Assembly (NCBI GenBank): GCA_028285685.1
Contig: JANQOR010000009.1
Coordinates: 62,001 to 126,000 of the forward strand
Reading direction: 5' to 3'
Source: Cyclobacteriaceae bacterium
GTDB lineage: Bacteria > Bacteroidota > Bacteroidia > Cytophagales > Cyclobacteriaceae
Length of the DNA stretch: 64,000 nucleotides
Shown here: positions 27,196-35,236 of the stretch, in pieces
Layout of the letters: each line of letters begins with the position of its first letter
Numbering within the stretch: the stretch's first letter is position 1
The notes under the pieces: model-generated
Seen by the model: only the letters and a program-made list of their open reading frames with translations
What the model was told of the DNA's origin: nothing
Databases searched by the model: none
Translations under genes and position numbers: made by a program

Positions 27196-27669
27196 CTAGT
27201 GATGTGGAAGAAAGATGGATTTGATTACGAACAGGATCATCAAGATTAGCAACAGGCCAGTTACGGTTCTCCTGCTAAAGTTCAAGACAGGTATTTTTCG
27301 AATTACTTCCTTGGCATAATGTTCTTTCAATTGTATCTCACCAATCCACTCATAGCCCACCTTACTGATGGTTCTAATGCACTTAGGTTGAGCAGGATCA
27401 TCCTTTAATTCCTTCCTAAGTTTTGAAATGGCCTTTGTTAGTGCCTCATCTGCATATGTGTCGATGCTCCAAAAGCGATTAATTATTTCGGCTCTTCGAA
27501 TTACCTCGGATCGATTTCGGATGAGAAACAAAAGTGTGTTGCTGATCAAGGGTTCTAGTTTGATTCTTCTTTTCGTCTGGAGATCTACCAACTGGTCTCT
27601 GTTGACATGAAATTCAAATCTTTCATTTATCAAAAAAGTTTTTTTGCGGTCATTCTTATGAGAGTTCAT
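27196..27669 (-). CDS. Winged-helix regulator with C-terminal membrane anchor (CadC/ToxR-like, sensor-less)
   Basis: 157 residues. The N-terminal 105 residues form a Trans_reg_C (OmpR-type) winged helix: RRIKLEPLISNTLLFLIRNR, VIRRAEIINRFW, EALTKAISKLRKELKDDP and the wing CIRTISKVGYEWIG. The only other part is a single helix near the end (TVTGLLLILMILFVIKSIF) with a few residues outside. ToxR/CadC proteins have the same order but carry a periplasmic sensor domain; here it is absent, so sensing would need a partner. The neighbouring divergent gene, starting 62 bases away, encodes a multi-pass membrane protein and is a candidate partner. Confidence 0.83.
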   Translation of the reverse strand: MNSHKNDRKKTFLINERFEFHVNRDQLVDLQTKRRIKLEPLISNTLLFLIRNRSEVIRRAEIINRFWSIDTYADEALTKAISKLRKELKDDPAQPKCIRTISKVGYEWIGEIQLKEHYAKEVIRKIPVLNFSRRTVTGLLLILMILFVIKSIFLPHH

Positions 27670-27731
27670 GTTTTCTTCAGGTTTTCATATCCAAAAATCC
27701 GGACCATTGCAATTGTAAACATGTCAATCCA

Positions 27732-28616
27732 ATGGAACAGGCGTATCATGTACTTTTTATATCGGTTTTGGTATTTCCGGTGATTTTTTGTCTTTATAAA
27801 GTTTCCCGATCTTTTACCTCAATTAAAAAATTTCGTAGTCCATTTGACCGAGTTCAGGTACTAAATGTTTCGGTTCTTTATGCGCTTTCTTTTAATGTGA
27901 TTTTTTTTTGGCAGGAACTCTTCCTGGCCCTGGGTAAAAAATGGCTTGGACTTAAAGCGTATTTGTATCACAACAATCACGGGTGGCAAGGAGATCATGA
28001 GTTGACCGCTCTCTTGCAGGGATCCGGCGCGATGGCGATCCTGCTGTTAGGTTTAATAATGTTTTTTCTGGACTGGAAATTGAAACAGGGACCTTCTTGG
28101 TGGCGACAATTTATTTTTTGGCTAGGGTTTCAGGGCATGGTTATGTCCCTCACCCAGTTCCAGATAGCCATGCTGGCAAAAGACACAGATACCGGTCAAG
28201 CACTGGTGTACCTTGGAGTTGAGAGCACTACAGGATTTTTCATATCTGTATCTGTGAGTTTGCTTTTGATCCTCTTCCTTCGCTACGCTAGCGCAAGACT
28301 CATTTTTGAAGTTGAAGGTAAAAATGGTGCTGCCAGATTTAAGACTCTCCTGAGATCGGTGGCGATGCCAGCCCTAGTTGGTATCGTGCTGATTATTCCG
28401 TTCCGTATCTTTCCCTGGCATCAAGTGGTTCTCCCAGTTATTCTGCTGATTATTTACCTGCCTTGGGTGCTAGCATTTGGTTGGATGGAGCCCCAAAGAA
28501 ATGTTAGACCCCTTGAGGCACCCTCCTCCAAACTTGAATTTTGGCCCTTAGTTCTTCTCGTGATGCTACTCATCTTTTTCCAGGGTGTCTTATCAGACGG
28601 CCTGGTCATAGAATGA
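27732..28616 (+). CDS. Multi-pass membrane protein of unknown function
   Basis: 294 residues with about eight hydrophobic helices, including VLFISVLVFPVIFCLYKV, MAILLLGLIMFFLDWKL, TGFFISVSVSLLLILFLRYA, LVGIVLIIPFRIFPW and LEFWPLVLLVMLLIFFQGVL. I recognise no family motif. The conserved-looking loop ALGKKWLGLKAYLYHNNHGWQGDHE contains His and Trp residues that could bind metal or lipid. It diverges from the membrane winged-helix regulator. Confidence 0.7.
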   Translation: MEQAYHVLFISVLVFPVIFCLYKVSRSFTSIKKFRSPFDRVQVLNVSVLYALSFNVIFFWQELFLALGKKWLGLKAYLYHNNHGWQGDHELTALLQGSGAMAILLLGLIMFFLDWKLKQGPSWWRQFIFWLGFQGMVMSLTQFQIAMLAKDTDTGQALVYLGVESTTGFFISVSVSLLLILFLRYASARLIFEVEGKNGAARFKTLLRSVAMPALVGIVLIIPFRIFPWHQVVLPVILLIIYLPWVLAFGWMEPQRNVRPLEAPSSKLEFWPLVLLVMLLIFFQGVLSDGLVIE

Positions 28617-28630
28617 GACAATCACCACTT

Positions 28631-29701
28631 TCAATTTTCAGTTCGTTCCAAGACCAGTTTGTTTTGCAAATAGAGATACCTGGCATAGTTTCTCCACCTT
28701 TCTGAGGATAACTCAAAGGACTTTTTAAAGTTTTCAGTGGCCTTTTGCTGATCTCCAACTTTGAGATAGTACTCACCGAGGGCCAGGTAGGTCTGCCATT
28801 CCTCAGGCTTATCCTTCGTTCTTTTTGTCAAAATTTTAAGAGACTCTTTTTGATCTCCATAAAGCAGGATAGGTCGAAGACCATAATAGTAAACGTTAAA
28901 ACCAGCTGCAGAATCAAGTGCTTCTTTTTTGAGTGTATTACCGTTCTTTTTATCACCCTTTAGGAGTAGCAGTTGAGCTTTTGCCATTTTATTATAGAAG
29001 GTGGCCTCTGCTTCAATAGACTTATCGATCCACTTCAGCGCTTCGTCAACATTTGCGGAGTCTTTTTGTATGGTGCTTATGGCCAGTGACTGGTAGTCAT
29101 TTGAGGTTTTTTCCTCTTTCGCGACCAGAGTTTCAATTTTGTTGCCAGCAGCATCTGTATTTACATTGAAGCTAGCTCCTGAGGTCTCCCACCGAAGCTC
29201 GACATCTACTGATTCATTCTTGGGATTTGTGAAGCTGTAACTGAGCCATTCCTGATGTGGCATTGATTCGACTGGTACGGTGATTCTTAAGACGTCATTG
29301 TCTGGATCATAGTTGAAGCTGCCCCAGGTCTTCCCGGAAGAGAATACCATTGTCCATTCCTTTTCTGATACAAGCACTACAAAGCCATAGGAGCCAGCTG
29401 GAAGGGATTTTCCTTCGATTTCAACATCGTGGGAAAATTCAATTGTAGTTCGCCGATTGGCACCAGCTCGCCACGGGTATTCTTTTCCATCAACTACGAA
29501 ATCAAATGGTACAATTCCTCCGAAGATCTTTCGACCTTGAACAGAGGGACTGTGATAAGTTATGGTGATATCTGAGTTGCCAATGTTTGCGGTGGTCACT
29601 CTTTTTTGACTAACTAGTGTGGCTGCTCCCACATCCTGAGCTCTTAGTGAGAAAAATGCTGGAATTGAGAGAAGTGCGAATAAGATTTTCTTTGAGATCA
29701 T
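28631..29701 (-). CDS. Secreted DUF2911 protein with C-terminal TPR
   Basis: 356 residues. A signal peptide (MISKKILFALLSIPAFFSLRAQ) is followed by a DUF2911 domain (TANIGNSDITITYHSPSVQGRKIFGGIVPF, then YPWRAGANRRTTIEFSHDVEIEGKSLPAGSYG and a beta-sandwich). After residue 180 the chain turns helical with two or three TPR-like units, such as EEWQTYLALGEYYLKVGDQQKATENFKKSFELSS. DUF2911 function is unknown; the family is common in Bacteroidota. It is convergent with the membrane protein at 27732 and monocistronic. Confidence 0.86.
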   Translation of the reverse strand: MISKKILFALLSIPAFFSLRAQDVGAATLVSQKRVTTANIGNSDITITYHSPSVQGRKIFGGIVPFDFVVDGKEYPWRAGANRRTTIEFSHDVEIEGKSLPAGSYGFVVLVSEKEWTMVFSSGKTWGSFNYDPDNDVLRITVPVESMPHQEWLSYSFTNPKNESVDVELRWETSGASFNVNTDAAGNKIETLVAKEEKTSNDYQSLAISTIQKDSANVDEALKWIDKSIEAEATFYNKMAKAQLLLLKGDKKNGNTLKKEALDSAAGFNVYYYGLRPILLYGDQKESLKILTKRTKDKPEEWQTYLALGEYYLKVGDQQKATENFKKSFELSSERWRNYARYLYLQNKLVLERTEN

Positions 29702-29804
29702 TTGCCTTAATGTTTTGAATTATCAATGCAATAAATCTGGAAAGAATTATATCGGCAGCCCTCTTAAACGAAATTCAATACCGTTCAAGCACGTTCATGG
29801 TCGA

Positions 29805-31751
29805 CTACTGGACCTTTTCTAAAACAATCGGAGAGTTGAAGTATTTGACAATTTGATCGAAGTAGTACTTGATTCTGGAATACTCGCCGGGTTGGTAGAT
29901 GTCCTTTTTAAAGGTGATTTTTCCTTTACAAGTCACCGTGTTGTCTTTGGTCGTGGCGCTGAATTTGATTTCTGCCAGGTCGTTGTTTAGACTATAAGCT
30001 TCAGGAACGACAGTCACCTTATAGGTATCGTCGATGGTTAAGGTTGAATTGTACTCCGTATTTGACCGGTATACCATGTCAACAGGATAATTTCTTTTTT
30101 TTGCAGTCAGAAGATTGGTGTTCTGAGCAATTCCGATGAAAGGCTGAACGAGAATTTGTTCCCCGACATCTTCCAATTCTAATGTTCCATCGATTCCCAC
30201 GATATATTGCTTGTCTGGATTATCGTAGTTACGTGTTTTAATCGAAGTGATTTCATCGAAAGAAGTTCCCAATAGTTGAGCAAGTGAGCTTTGGTTGTCT
30301 TTGTATTTCTTTCTTAAATGAAAGGCTTTGTAGTCTGTTGTAATCCTAAGCAAAGATCCGGTCGCATTTTCATCTTCTAATTTGATCGTGATATTATTGA
30401 TTTCATTGGAAATGACGGAGTGTGATAAATCCACCCATTGTTCATCATTATCTTTAATGATTAACCCTTGGTCATTGAAACACCGGGTGGGTATTCTGTC
30501 AAAGGGCAGCAAATCTTCAGTGGCGTCCAGAAGAACACCAGCCTGGCCCACTTTTGCGTAACCAATGGTGTAGTTAAAAAATTGTTCGAAGGGGTAGTCC
30601 CGCTTTATTTTTCCATGATCTCGTGTGCTTAAGAAGACCGGAAAAGCTTCTATCCCTGCGTTCCTTAACATTCCAACTAGTAGAAGATTTATTTCCGTGG
30701 TATTCCCCGATTTGGTTGTGAGTAGGCTCTTCGCATTTTGCCTGGTAAATCGCAGTTGATACCCATTCCATGTGAATTCCTTTTTTACAAAATCGGTGAT
30801 TTTTTTGATTTTCTCCACGGGTGCCTGGCCTCCCAGATTTAGTCCCTGTACCATTGCACCAGACTGCTTCGTGACTTGTTTTAAAAATTTTCCATAGGAC
30901 TGATATTTAAGGAGATCGTCTATCAGTTTTGGGTAAGTGGTTAGAATTTGCTGCGTGCTTCCGTTCAAAGAATTGACCTGCGAAAGCTGAAAATCAATCT
31001 TCATGATGTAATCATCAATTGAGGTGATGAAGTCCTCGCTCTCAAAAGCTGGAACATTGTACATACCGTATTGGAAGACATTTTCCTTTAGCTCGATTTG
31101 AGAATGACTTGAGCCGAGAGTGGTAAATTTCCTTTGAAAGTTCTTACTCTTCCCAAATCGCGACATGCCTTGTGCTATAAAGACATAATCATAAAACGGG
31201 ATAATTGCCACCTCATATTCGCTGGATAATGTTGGTATTCTGCTCTGAAACTCCCAATCTGGCAGATTTGTGAGAAACGGTGTTTCATGAATGTATTGAA
31301 ATTCAACGATAGTTCCTTCTTTCACTTTTGGGAATGCAAATTTCAGCTGCGACCACAAATCAGTTACCTTTTCCTTGAACACATCGGCAGGATCCAATTT
31401 GGTCTTTATAATTTTACCATCTTCAAGGTTGTAACTATAAGCTTGTATATTATAAACACGTTCAGTTTTGCCATATCCATCTGTGTAGTAAGGGATTGAT
31501 ACATTTGCCCATTCATAACCCGATTTTTTTAAAATTTTGATTCGCTTGGTTCTTGTGAAGCGAATGTTGTAACCTCCATCTTCGTAAAAAGCGGTCACAC
31601 CTCGATCAAAGAGGACGATGGCCTCAGCATCAGGAAACTTTTCATTTTTCTTGGAAAAAAGCTCTAGAGACACGTTTCCAAATTCCGGATCTTGGCACAG
31701 AGAGGAAAACCAAAAGCAAACAAGGGAGGTGAACGCGATCAACTTTTTCAT
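29805..31751 (-). CDS. DUF3857 protein with degenerate transglutaminase-like domain
   Basis: 648 residues. A signal peptide (MKKLIAFTSLVCFWFSSLCQ) and an N-terminal DUF3857 domain (EAIVLFDRGVTAFYEDGG, RTKRIKILKKSGYEWANVSI, VKEGTIVEFQYI) are followed by a transglutaminase-fold domain. The usual Cys of SGxCxEKAxLL is replaced (SGNTTEINLLLVGML), the catalytic His region reads FFNYTIGYA, and the Asp region is LLDATEDLL. The catalytic triad is therefore missing its Cys and His, so peptide crosslinking activity is unlikely. A DUF3858-type beta domain closes the protein. Such variants are frequent in Bacteroidota and may bind surface polymers. Confidence 0.87.
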   Translation of the reverse strand: MKKLIAFTSLVCFWFSSLCQDPEFGNVSLELFSKKNEKFPDAEAIVLFDRGVTAFYEDGGYNIRFTRTKRIKILKKSGYEWANVSIPYYTDGYGKTERVYNIQAYSYNLEDGKIIKTKLDPADVFKEKVTDLWSQLKFAFPKVKEGTIVEFQYIHETPFLTNLPDWEFQSRIPTLSSEYEVAIIPFYDYVFIAQGMSRFGKSKNFQRKFTTLGSSHSQIELKENVFQYGMYNVPAFESEDFITSIDDYIMKIDFQLSQVNSLNGSTQQILTTYPKLIDDLLKYQSYGKFLKQVTKQSGAMVQGLNLGGQAPVEKIKKITDFVKKEFTWNGYQLRFTRQNAKSLLTTKSGNTTEINLLLVGMLRNAGIEAFPVFLSTRDHGKIKRDYPFEQFFNYTIGYAKVGQAGVLLDATEDLLPFDRIPTRCFNDQGLIIKDNDEQWVDLSHSVISNEINNITIKLEDENATGSLLRITTDYKAFHLRKKYKDNQSSLAQLLGTSFDEITSIKTRNYDNPDKQYIVGIDGTLELEDVGEQILVQPFIGIAQNTNLLTAKKRNYPVDMVYRSNTEYNSTLTIDDTYKVTVVPEAYSLNNDLAEIKFSATTKDNTVTCKGKITFKKDIYQPGEYSRIKYYFDQIVKYFNSPIVLEKVQ

Positions 31752-31842
31752 GGAATGATCTTAAGGTAAGTGCGACTAAATTACCTCTTTTTGATTTAAG
31801 CTAATACTTCACCCTAATCTTCCAAGATGGTAATGATAATGT

Positions 31843-31867
31843 CAAATTTGTACGTGAGTACAATTTG
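31843..31867. promoter_or_regulatory. Inverted repeat between the DUF3857 and HTH-like genes
   Basis: The segment CAAATTTGTAC-GTGA-GTACAATTTG is a near-perfect inverted repeat (10 paired bases with one extra T in the left arm). It lies about 92 bases upstream of the DUF3857 start and 136 bases after the stop of the next gene. It could be an operator or a transcript hairpin. No T-run follows it. Confidence 0.3.
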
Positions 31868-32002
31868 CCGTGATGTCCCAGCCACTGCCGAAAATGCTAC
31901 GTTGGAAAATTCTGAATTACTTCAGATTCTTTGATTATTGTCCAACTGGAAGATACTGAAATAAATTCAGCATGACCTGACGAGAACAATCCTCTCTAGG
32001 TA

Positions 32003-33244
32003 TTACAGCAACTCGAGAATACTTGTACTAGCTTGATCTTGTAAGGAGAATGATGCCACTTCACCAGCACCAACGAATCGATATCTCAGTCCAACAAGGC
32101 GACCCATTGTTTCGAAATATTCACCCTCATACACTAGGTTCGAGTTTATCGACACGGCGATTTTTTTGTTACGAACTTTGATTTCCAAATCAGTATACTT
32201 GGAAAGATCTGTTCCAAATGCAGTCAGATCATGTTCTTTCCCGCTGAAGTAGAGGTCATTAAGCATCAGGTTATTGTCTGAGCTACATCCAATGTTTGAA
32301 AATGGAACAATCATAGCACCGTCCGTGGCTAAAATGTAAATCCTAGCTGCTTGGCATACTGCCCACTTCTCGCTCCAGGATATCTTGATGGTGGAGTTCA
32401 ACGTAAAGTTGTCTCCAGAGATACTGCCCAAATCACTTACGTAATGATAAGTTGATGATATGGGCTCCTTAAGCTCACTGATTTCTTTTATCAACGCTTC
32501 GGAACAAGTCAGTTGATCCTGATCTGGACTTTCAGGTGAAAAGTATTTGGGAACAGGCCGATAGTCGACGGTGCCAATCCAACCATCACTTTGGAGATAG
32601 AGATCATGTTCCTTCACAGATTGACCGTCAATCAATAATTTGGCTTTAAAATACCCCGGGAAATAGTAAATCCCTGTCGCTTGCGTTTGGTCTCTCCTAA
32701 TTTTAAAGGTCTTGGTAGGATCCCAGTATTGTTGGATACGTAGGCTGTCAGACCTCACATTTTTGAGGTCAAAATTGAAAACCACGGAGTTCGGGAAGGT
32801 GTTAGTAACCGGTCGACTTGAAAATGGAATCGCAGCAAGAACTTCGGGATCGTCCACTCGCTTGTTGCCAACCAACACAATCATTATCAACGCGATAAAG
32901 AATCCCGCAGTAACGTAGAGCGATTTTCTTGGAATGTTTGTTGGTAGTCGCGGTTTTCTTTTTTTTGATTTAAGCTTGAATTCTCGCCAGTTCTCATAAT
33001 CGATGAATTGAGCTAGCGTGTCCAATGTACTGATGCTTGGAGCTCCCTCGTGGTTCACAGCGCCCCAAAAGCGCTTCAAAGTGGCGGCACTAAGCATCAC
33101 ATTACACTTTTGAAATATTTGATCGCTTAGCTCTGTGTACATCGAGCTGTGCCATCCGGATGCTTTGCCCCAACCCAGGTGCTTCTCCAGGTGCTCCCGC
33201 AATCTTAGAACCTCTTTACTTTCAGTTGAATCTTTCGAAGACAT
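32003..33244 (-). CDS. Membrane protein with N-terminal HTH-like domain and C-terminal lectin-like domain
   Basis: 413 residues. The first 95 residues contain a domain seen in many Bacteroidota, ending LSAATLKRFWGAVNHEGAPSIST-LDTLAQFIDYENWREFKL, which resembles a small helical DNA- or protein-binding module. One helix follows (SLYVTAGFFIALIMIVLVGN). The remainder is beta-rich and ends in KYTDLEIKVRNKKIAVSINSNLVYEGE, a concanavalin-like motif as in LamG or DUF1080 domains. I read it as a membrane-spanning sensor with a cytoplasmic regulatory domain and a periplasmic binding domain. The divergent gene at 33400 also has a lectin-like fold, and inverted repeats lie in the 155 bases between them. 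Confidence 0.7.
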   Translation of the reverse strand: MSSKDSTESKEVLRLREHLEKHLGWGKASGWHSSMYTELSDQIFQKCNVMLSAATLKRFWGAVNHEGAPSISTLDTLAQFIDYENWREFKLKSKKRKPRLPTNIPRKSLYVTAGFFIALIMIVLVGNKRVDDPEVLAAIPFSSRPVTNTFPNSVVFNFDLKNVRSDSLRIQQYWDPTKTFKIRRDQTQATGIYYFPGYFKAKLLIDGQSVKEHDLYLQSDGWIGTVDYRPVPKYFSPESPDQDQLTCSEALIKEISELKEPISSTYHYVSDLGSISGDNFTLNSTIKISWSEKWAVCQAARIYILATDGAMIVPFSNIGCSSDNNLMLNDLYFSGKEHDLTAFGTDLSKYTDLEIKVRNKKIAVSINSNLVYEGEYFETMGRLVGLRYRFVGAGEVASFSLQDQASTSILELL

Positions 33245-33281
33245 GATACATCAAAGGTGCTCAATTATCGAATGGTGAACA

Positions 33282-33343
33282 ATGTTGAACGAATTTGAAT
33301 CAACATGTTGTAAAGTCCGAGCTTCATGTTGAGCACAATGCTC
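33282..33343. promoter_or_regulatory. Cluster of short inverted repeats in a divergent promoter region
   Basis: ATGTTG (33282-33287) pairs with CAACAT (33301-33306). CAACATGTTG (33301-33310) is itself a perfect 10-base palindrome, and GAGCA-CAA-TGCTC (33331-33343) is a further inverted repeat. The region separates the divergent HTH-like gene and the lectin-like gene, so an operator for one or both is plausible. Confidence 0.4.
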
Positions 33344-33399
33344 GTAAGTATGCAAAGTTGACAGCGAGCGCCGGAAACGAAAAAACTTAAGACACAAAA

Positions 33400-34497
33400 A
33401 TGAAAAAACTACTAATCTATATAAATGCTATAGGGTCTATCATCAGTCTGCAGGCACAGGAAATCATTCCAATTGATACTAACAATTGGGAAATCCGCGG
33501 ATCCTACCTATTTGAGAATTACAAGGGAAAGGATGCGATCTACCTCAAGGCTGGAAGTATGACCCTTAAAGACACAAAGTTCCTGAATGGCACCATCGAA
33601 TACGATATCTTCCTCAAAGAGACGCCGGCTTTTCCTGGCGTATATTTCAGGGTAGACGGACAAAATGCAGAGCAATTCTATGTCAGGCCGCATCAATCTG
33701 GCAATCCCGACGCGAATCAGGCAGCTCCCAGGATAAATGGTATTAGCCCATGGCAACTCTATTTTGGACCGAGGTATTCTTTCCCATATAAATATCAATA
33801 TGATGATTGGACGCATGTGAAAATCGTGGTAAACAATGATAAAGCACAGGTTTACCTGGACTATTCTGAGAAGCCAAACCTCTCCTGGAATCTTTTTCAT
33901 GAGCCAGTGGAGGGTGATGTGGTCTTAAGTGGAGGAGGTGCAAGTGCGATGCATATTGCGGAGGTTCGGATTGATAAAGATTCATATGAACTTATGGACT
34001 TTGAGCCGATTGAAAGAGAGCCAATCGAAGGTGTAATTTCTGAATGGGAAATTTCGGACATGTTTGAGGAGGAAGCCTTAGTGGATCCTAACAAGCTTAA
34101 ACCCATAATAGAAGGTAGAAAATGGGGTAGAAAAATACAGGTTGAGGAAGGAGTCGCAGCAAATATTTCAAGACAGCAGCAATTATTTGGCGAAGAACCT
34201 GGAAATACCGTTTTTGCCAAAATCATAATTAACTCGAATAGGGATCAAGTCAAGCTTTTTGACTTTGGTTATAGTGACCGAGTAGTTGCCATTCTGAACG
34301 GACAAGCGATCTATCGCGGAAACAATAGGTGGAGATCAAGGGACTATCGCTACTTGGGAACCATAGGCTTGTTTGACTCCATCTATCTCAATTTAAAAAA
34401 AGGCGACAACACTCTACTCATGGCGGTCTCGGAAGATTTCGGAGGTTGGTTAATCACAGGGAGGTTTGCTGATAGCAAAGGGTTAAAAGTGAGATAG
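33400..34497 (+). CDS. Secreted concanavalin/lectin-like protein of unknown function
   Basis: 365 residues. A signal peptide (MKKLLIYINAIGSIISLQAQ) is followed by a beta-sandwich with features of the DUF1080/LamG fold: AIYLKAGSMTLKDTKFLNGTIEYDIFL, GVYFRVDGQNAEQFYVRPHQ and DDWTHVKIVVNNDKAQVYLD. After residue 215 a second beta domain (GNTVFAKIIINSNRDQVKLFDFGYSDRVVAILNGQAIYRG) resembles the jelly-roll at the end of some glycan-binding proteins. No catalytic residues could be assigned. It is followed by a strong terminator and so forms its own transcript. Confidence 0.75.
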   Translation: MKKLLIYINAIGSIISLQAQEIIPIDTNNWEIRGSYLFENYKGKDAIYLKAGSMTLKDTKFLNGTIEYDIFLKETPAFPGVYFRVDGQNAEQFYVRPHQSGNPDANQAAPRINGISPWQLYFGPRYSFPYKYQYDDWTHVKIVVNNDKAQVYLDYSEKPNLSWNLFHEPVEGDVVLSGGGASAMHIAEVRIDKDSYELMDFEPIEREPIEGVISEWEISDMFEEEALVDPNKLKPIIEGRKWGRKIQVEEGVAANISRQQQLFGEEPGNTVFAKIIINSNRDQVKLFDFGYSDRVVAILNGQAIYRGNNRWRSRDYRYLGTIGLFDSIYLNLKKGDNTLLMAVSEDFGGWLITGRFADSKGLKVR

Positions 34498-34526
34498 TCA
34501 GAAATATAATCTCATAATTGTTGTTT

Positions 34527-34577
34527 ACAGGGTGCGGCTTAGTTGTATGAGTTTTGTAGCCGCCCCTGTTTCTTTTT
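34527..34577 (+). terminator. Rho-independent terminator of the lectin-like gene
   Basis: ACAGGG-T-GCGGCT pairs with AGCCGCCCCTGT to give a 12-base-pair stem with one bulged T. The loop is about 19 bases, and the tail is TTTCTTTTT. It lies 29 bases after the stop codon of the lectin-like gene. Confidence 0.88.
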
Positions 34578-34622
34578 AATTCCAAGACACGAAAACGAAG
34601 GCAGGTTCATTAATTTTCTATC

Positions 34623-35165
34623 ATGAAAAAAGTCCTGGTAGATATTGTTCCTGTGCTCGTTGGTATTTTGTTGGCACTCTTCATTAGCAATTGGCAGCAG
34701 TCTAAATCTGAGGAAGACTACATAAACAACTCTATTCAAGCGATAATCAAAGAGAATCAATCCAACATTGCCGAGTTAAGCAATTCGCTAAATAGACAAA
34801 GAGGATTTCTCGACACATTGAGAAAGTATAATACCGACGACTACTCACTTTATGATATTGTTCAGCAGGCGAAAGGTCTCAACACACCCGACCTAAAATC
34901 CACCACATGGAAATTTTTAGTTCAGGATTCTAAGCACACGCTGGTAGATTACGAATTCATCAATAGGCTTGCGGAGATTGAAAAGTATGAGATGCTGATT
35001 AACAGGCACAATGAAAAAGTGCTGGACATGTTCTATCAGCCAGCTTTTTTCAATGACCCGGAACTAAAAAGAGTGTGCGATTTGATGCTCCAGGACATGA
35101 TGAACATTGAGCGAGACTTAAGGAAGGTTCTTGAAGAGTTCATCGCTTATGCCAAGAAAGAGTGA
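34623..35165 (+). CDS. DUF6090-like single-pass membrane protein
   Basis: 180 residues. One N-terminal helix (DIVPVLVGILLALFISNWQQ) is followed by a charged helical domain with heptad-like spacing (SNIAELSNSLNRQRGFLDTLRKY). The helix end LFISNWQQSKSEEDY parallels FTLNNWNETLKSDADE in the DUF6090 proteins at 55198 and 55875, so this is the same architecture, perhaps a shorter relative. The function of the family is not known. It sits between two terminators and is thus a single-gene unit. Confidence 0.72.
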   Translation: MKKVLVDIVPVLVGILLALFISNWQQSKSEEDYINNSIQAIIKENQSNIAELSNSLNRQRGFLDTLRKYNTDDYSLYDIVQQAKGLNTPDLKSTTWKFLVQDSKHTLVDYEFINRLAEIEKYEMLINRHNEKVLDMFYQPAFFNDPELKRVCDLMLQDMMNIERDLRKVLEEFIAYAKKE

Positions 35166-35196
35166 AAAAAGAAAAGGGCAACTCCTTGAGCTGCCC
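35166..35196 (-). terminator. Rho-independent terminator of the giant adhesin gene
   Basis: Read on the minus strand, GGGCAGCTC-AAG-GAGTTGCCC forms a 9-position stem with one A-C mismatch and is followed by TTTTCTTTTTT. It is 40 bases after the adhesin stop and abuts the stop of the convergent DUF6090-like gene. On the plus strand the tail is weak. Confidence 0.85.
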
Positions 35197-35236
35197 TTGA
35201 ATTGTTCCCGTCTCTAGCCTGGATCGGGAAGCCGCC

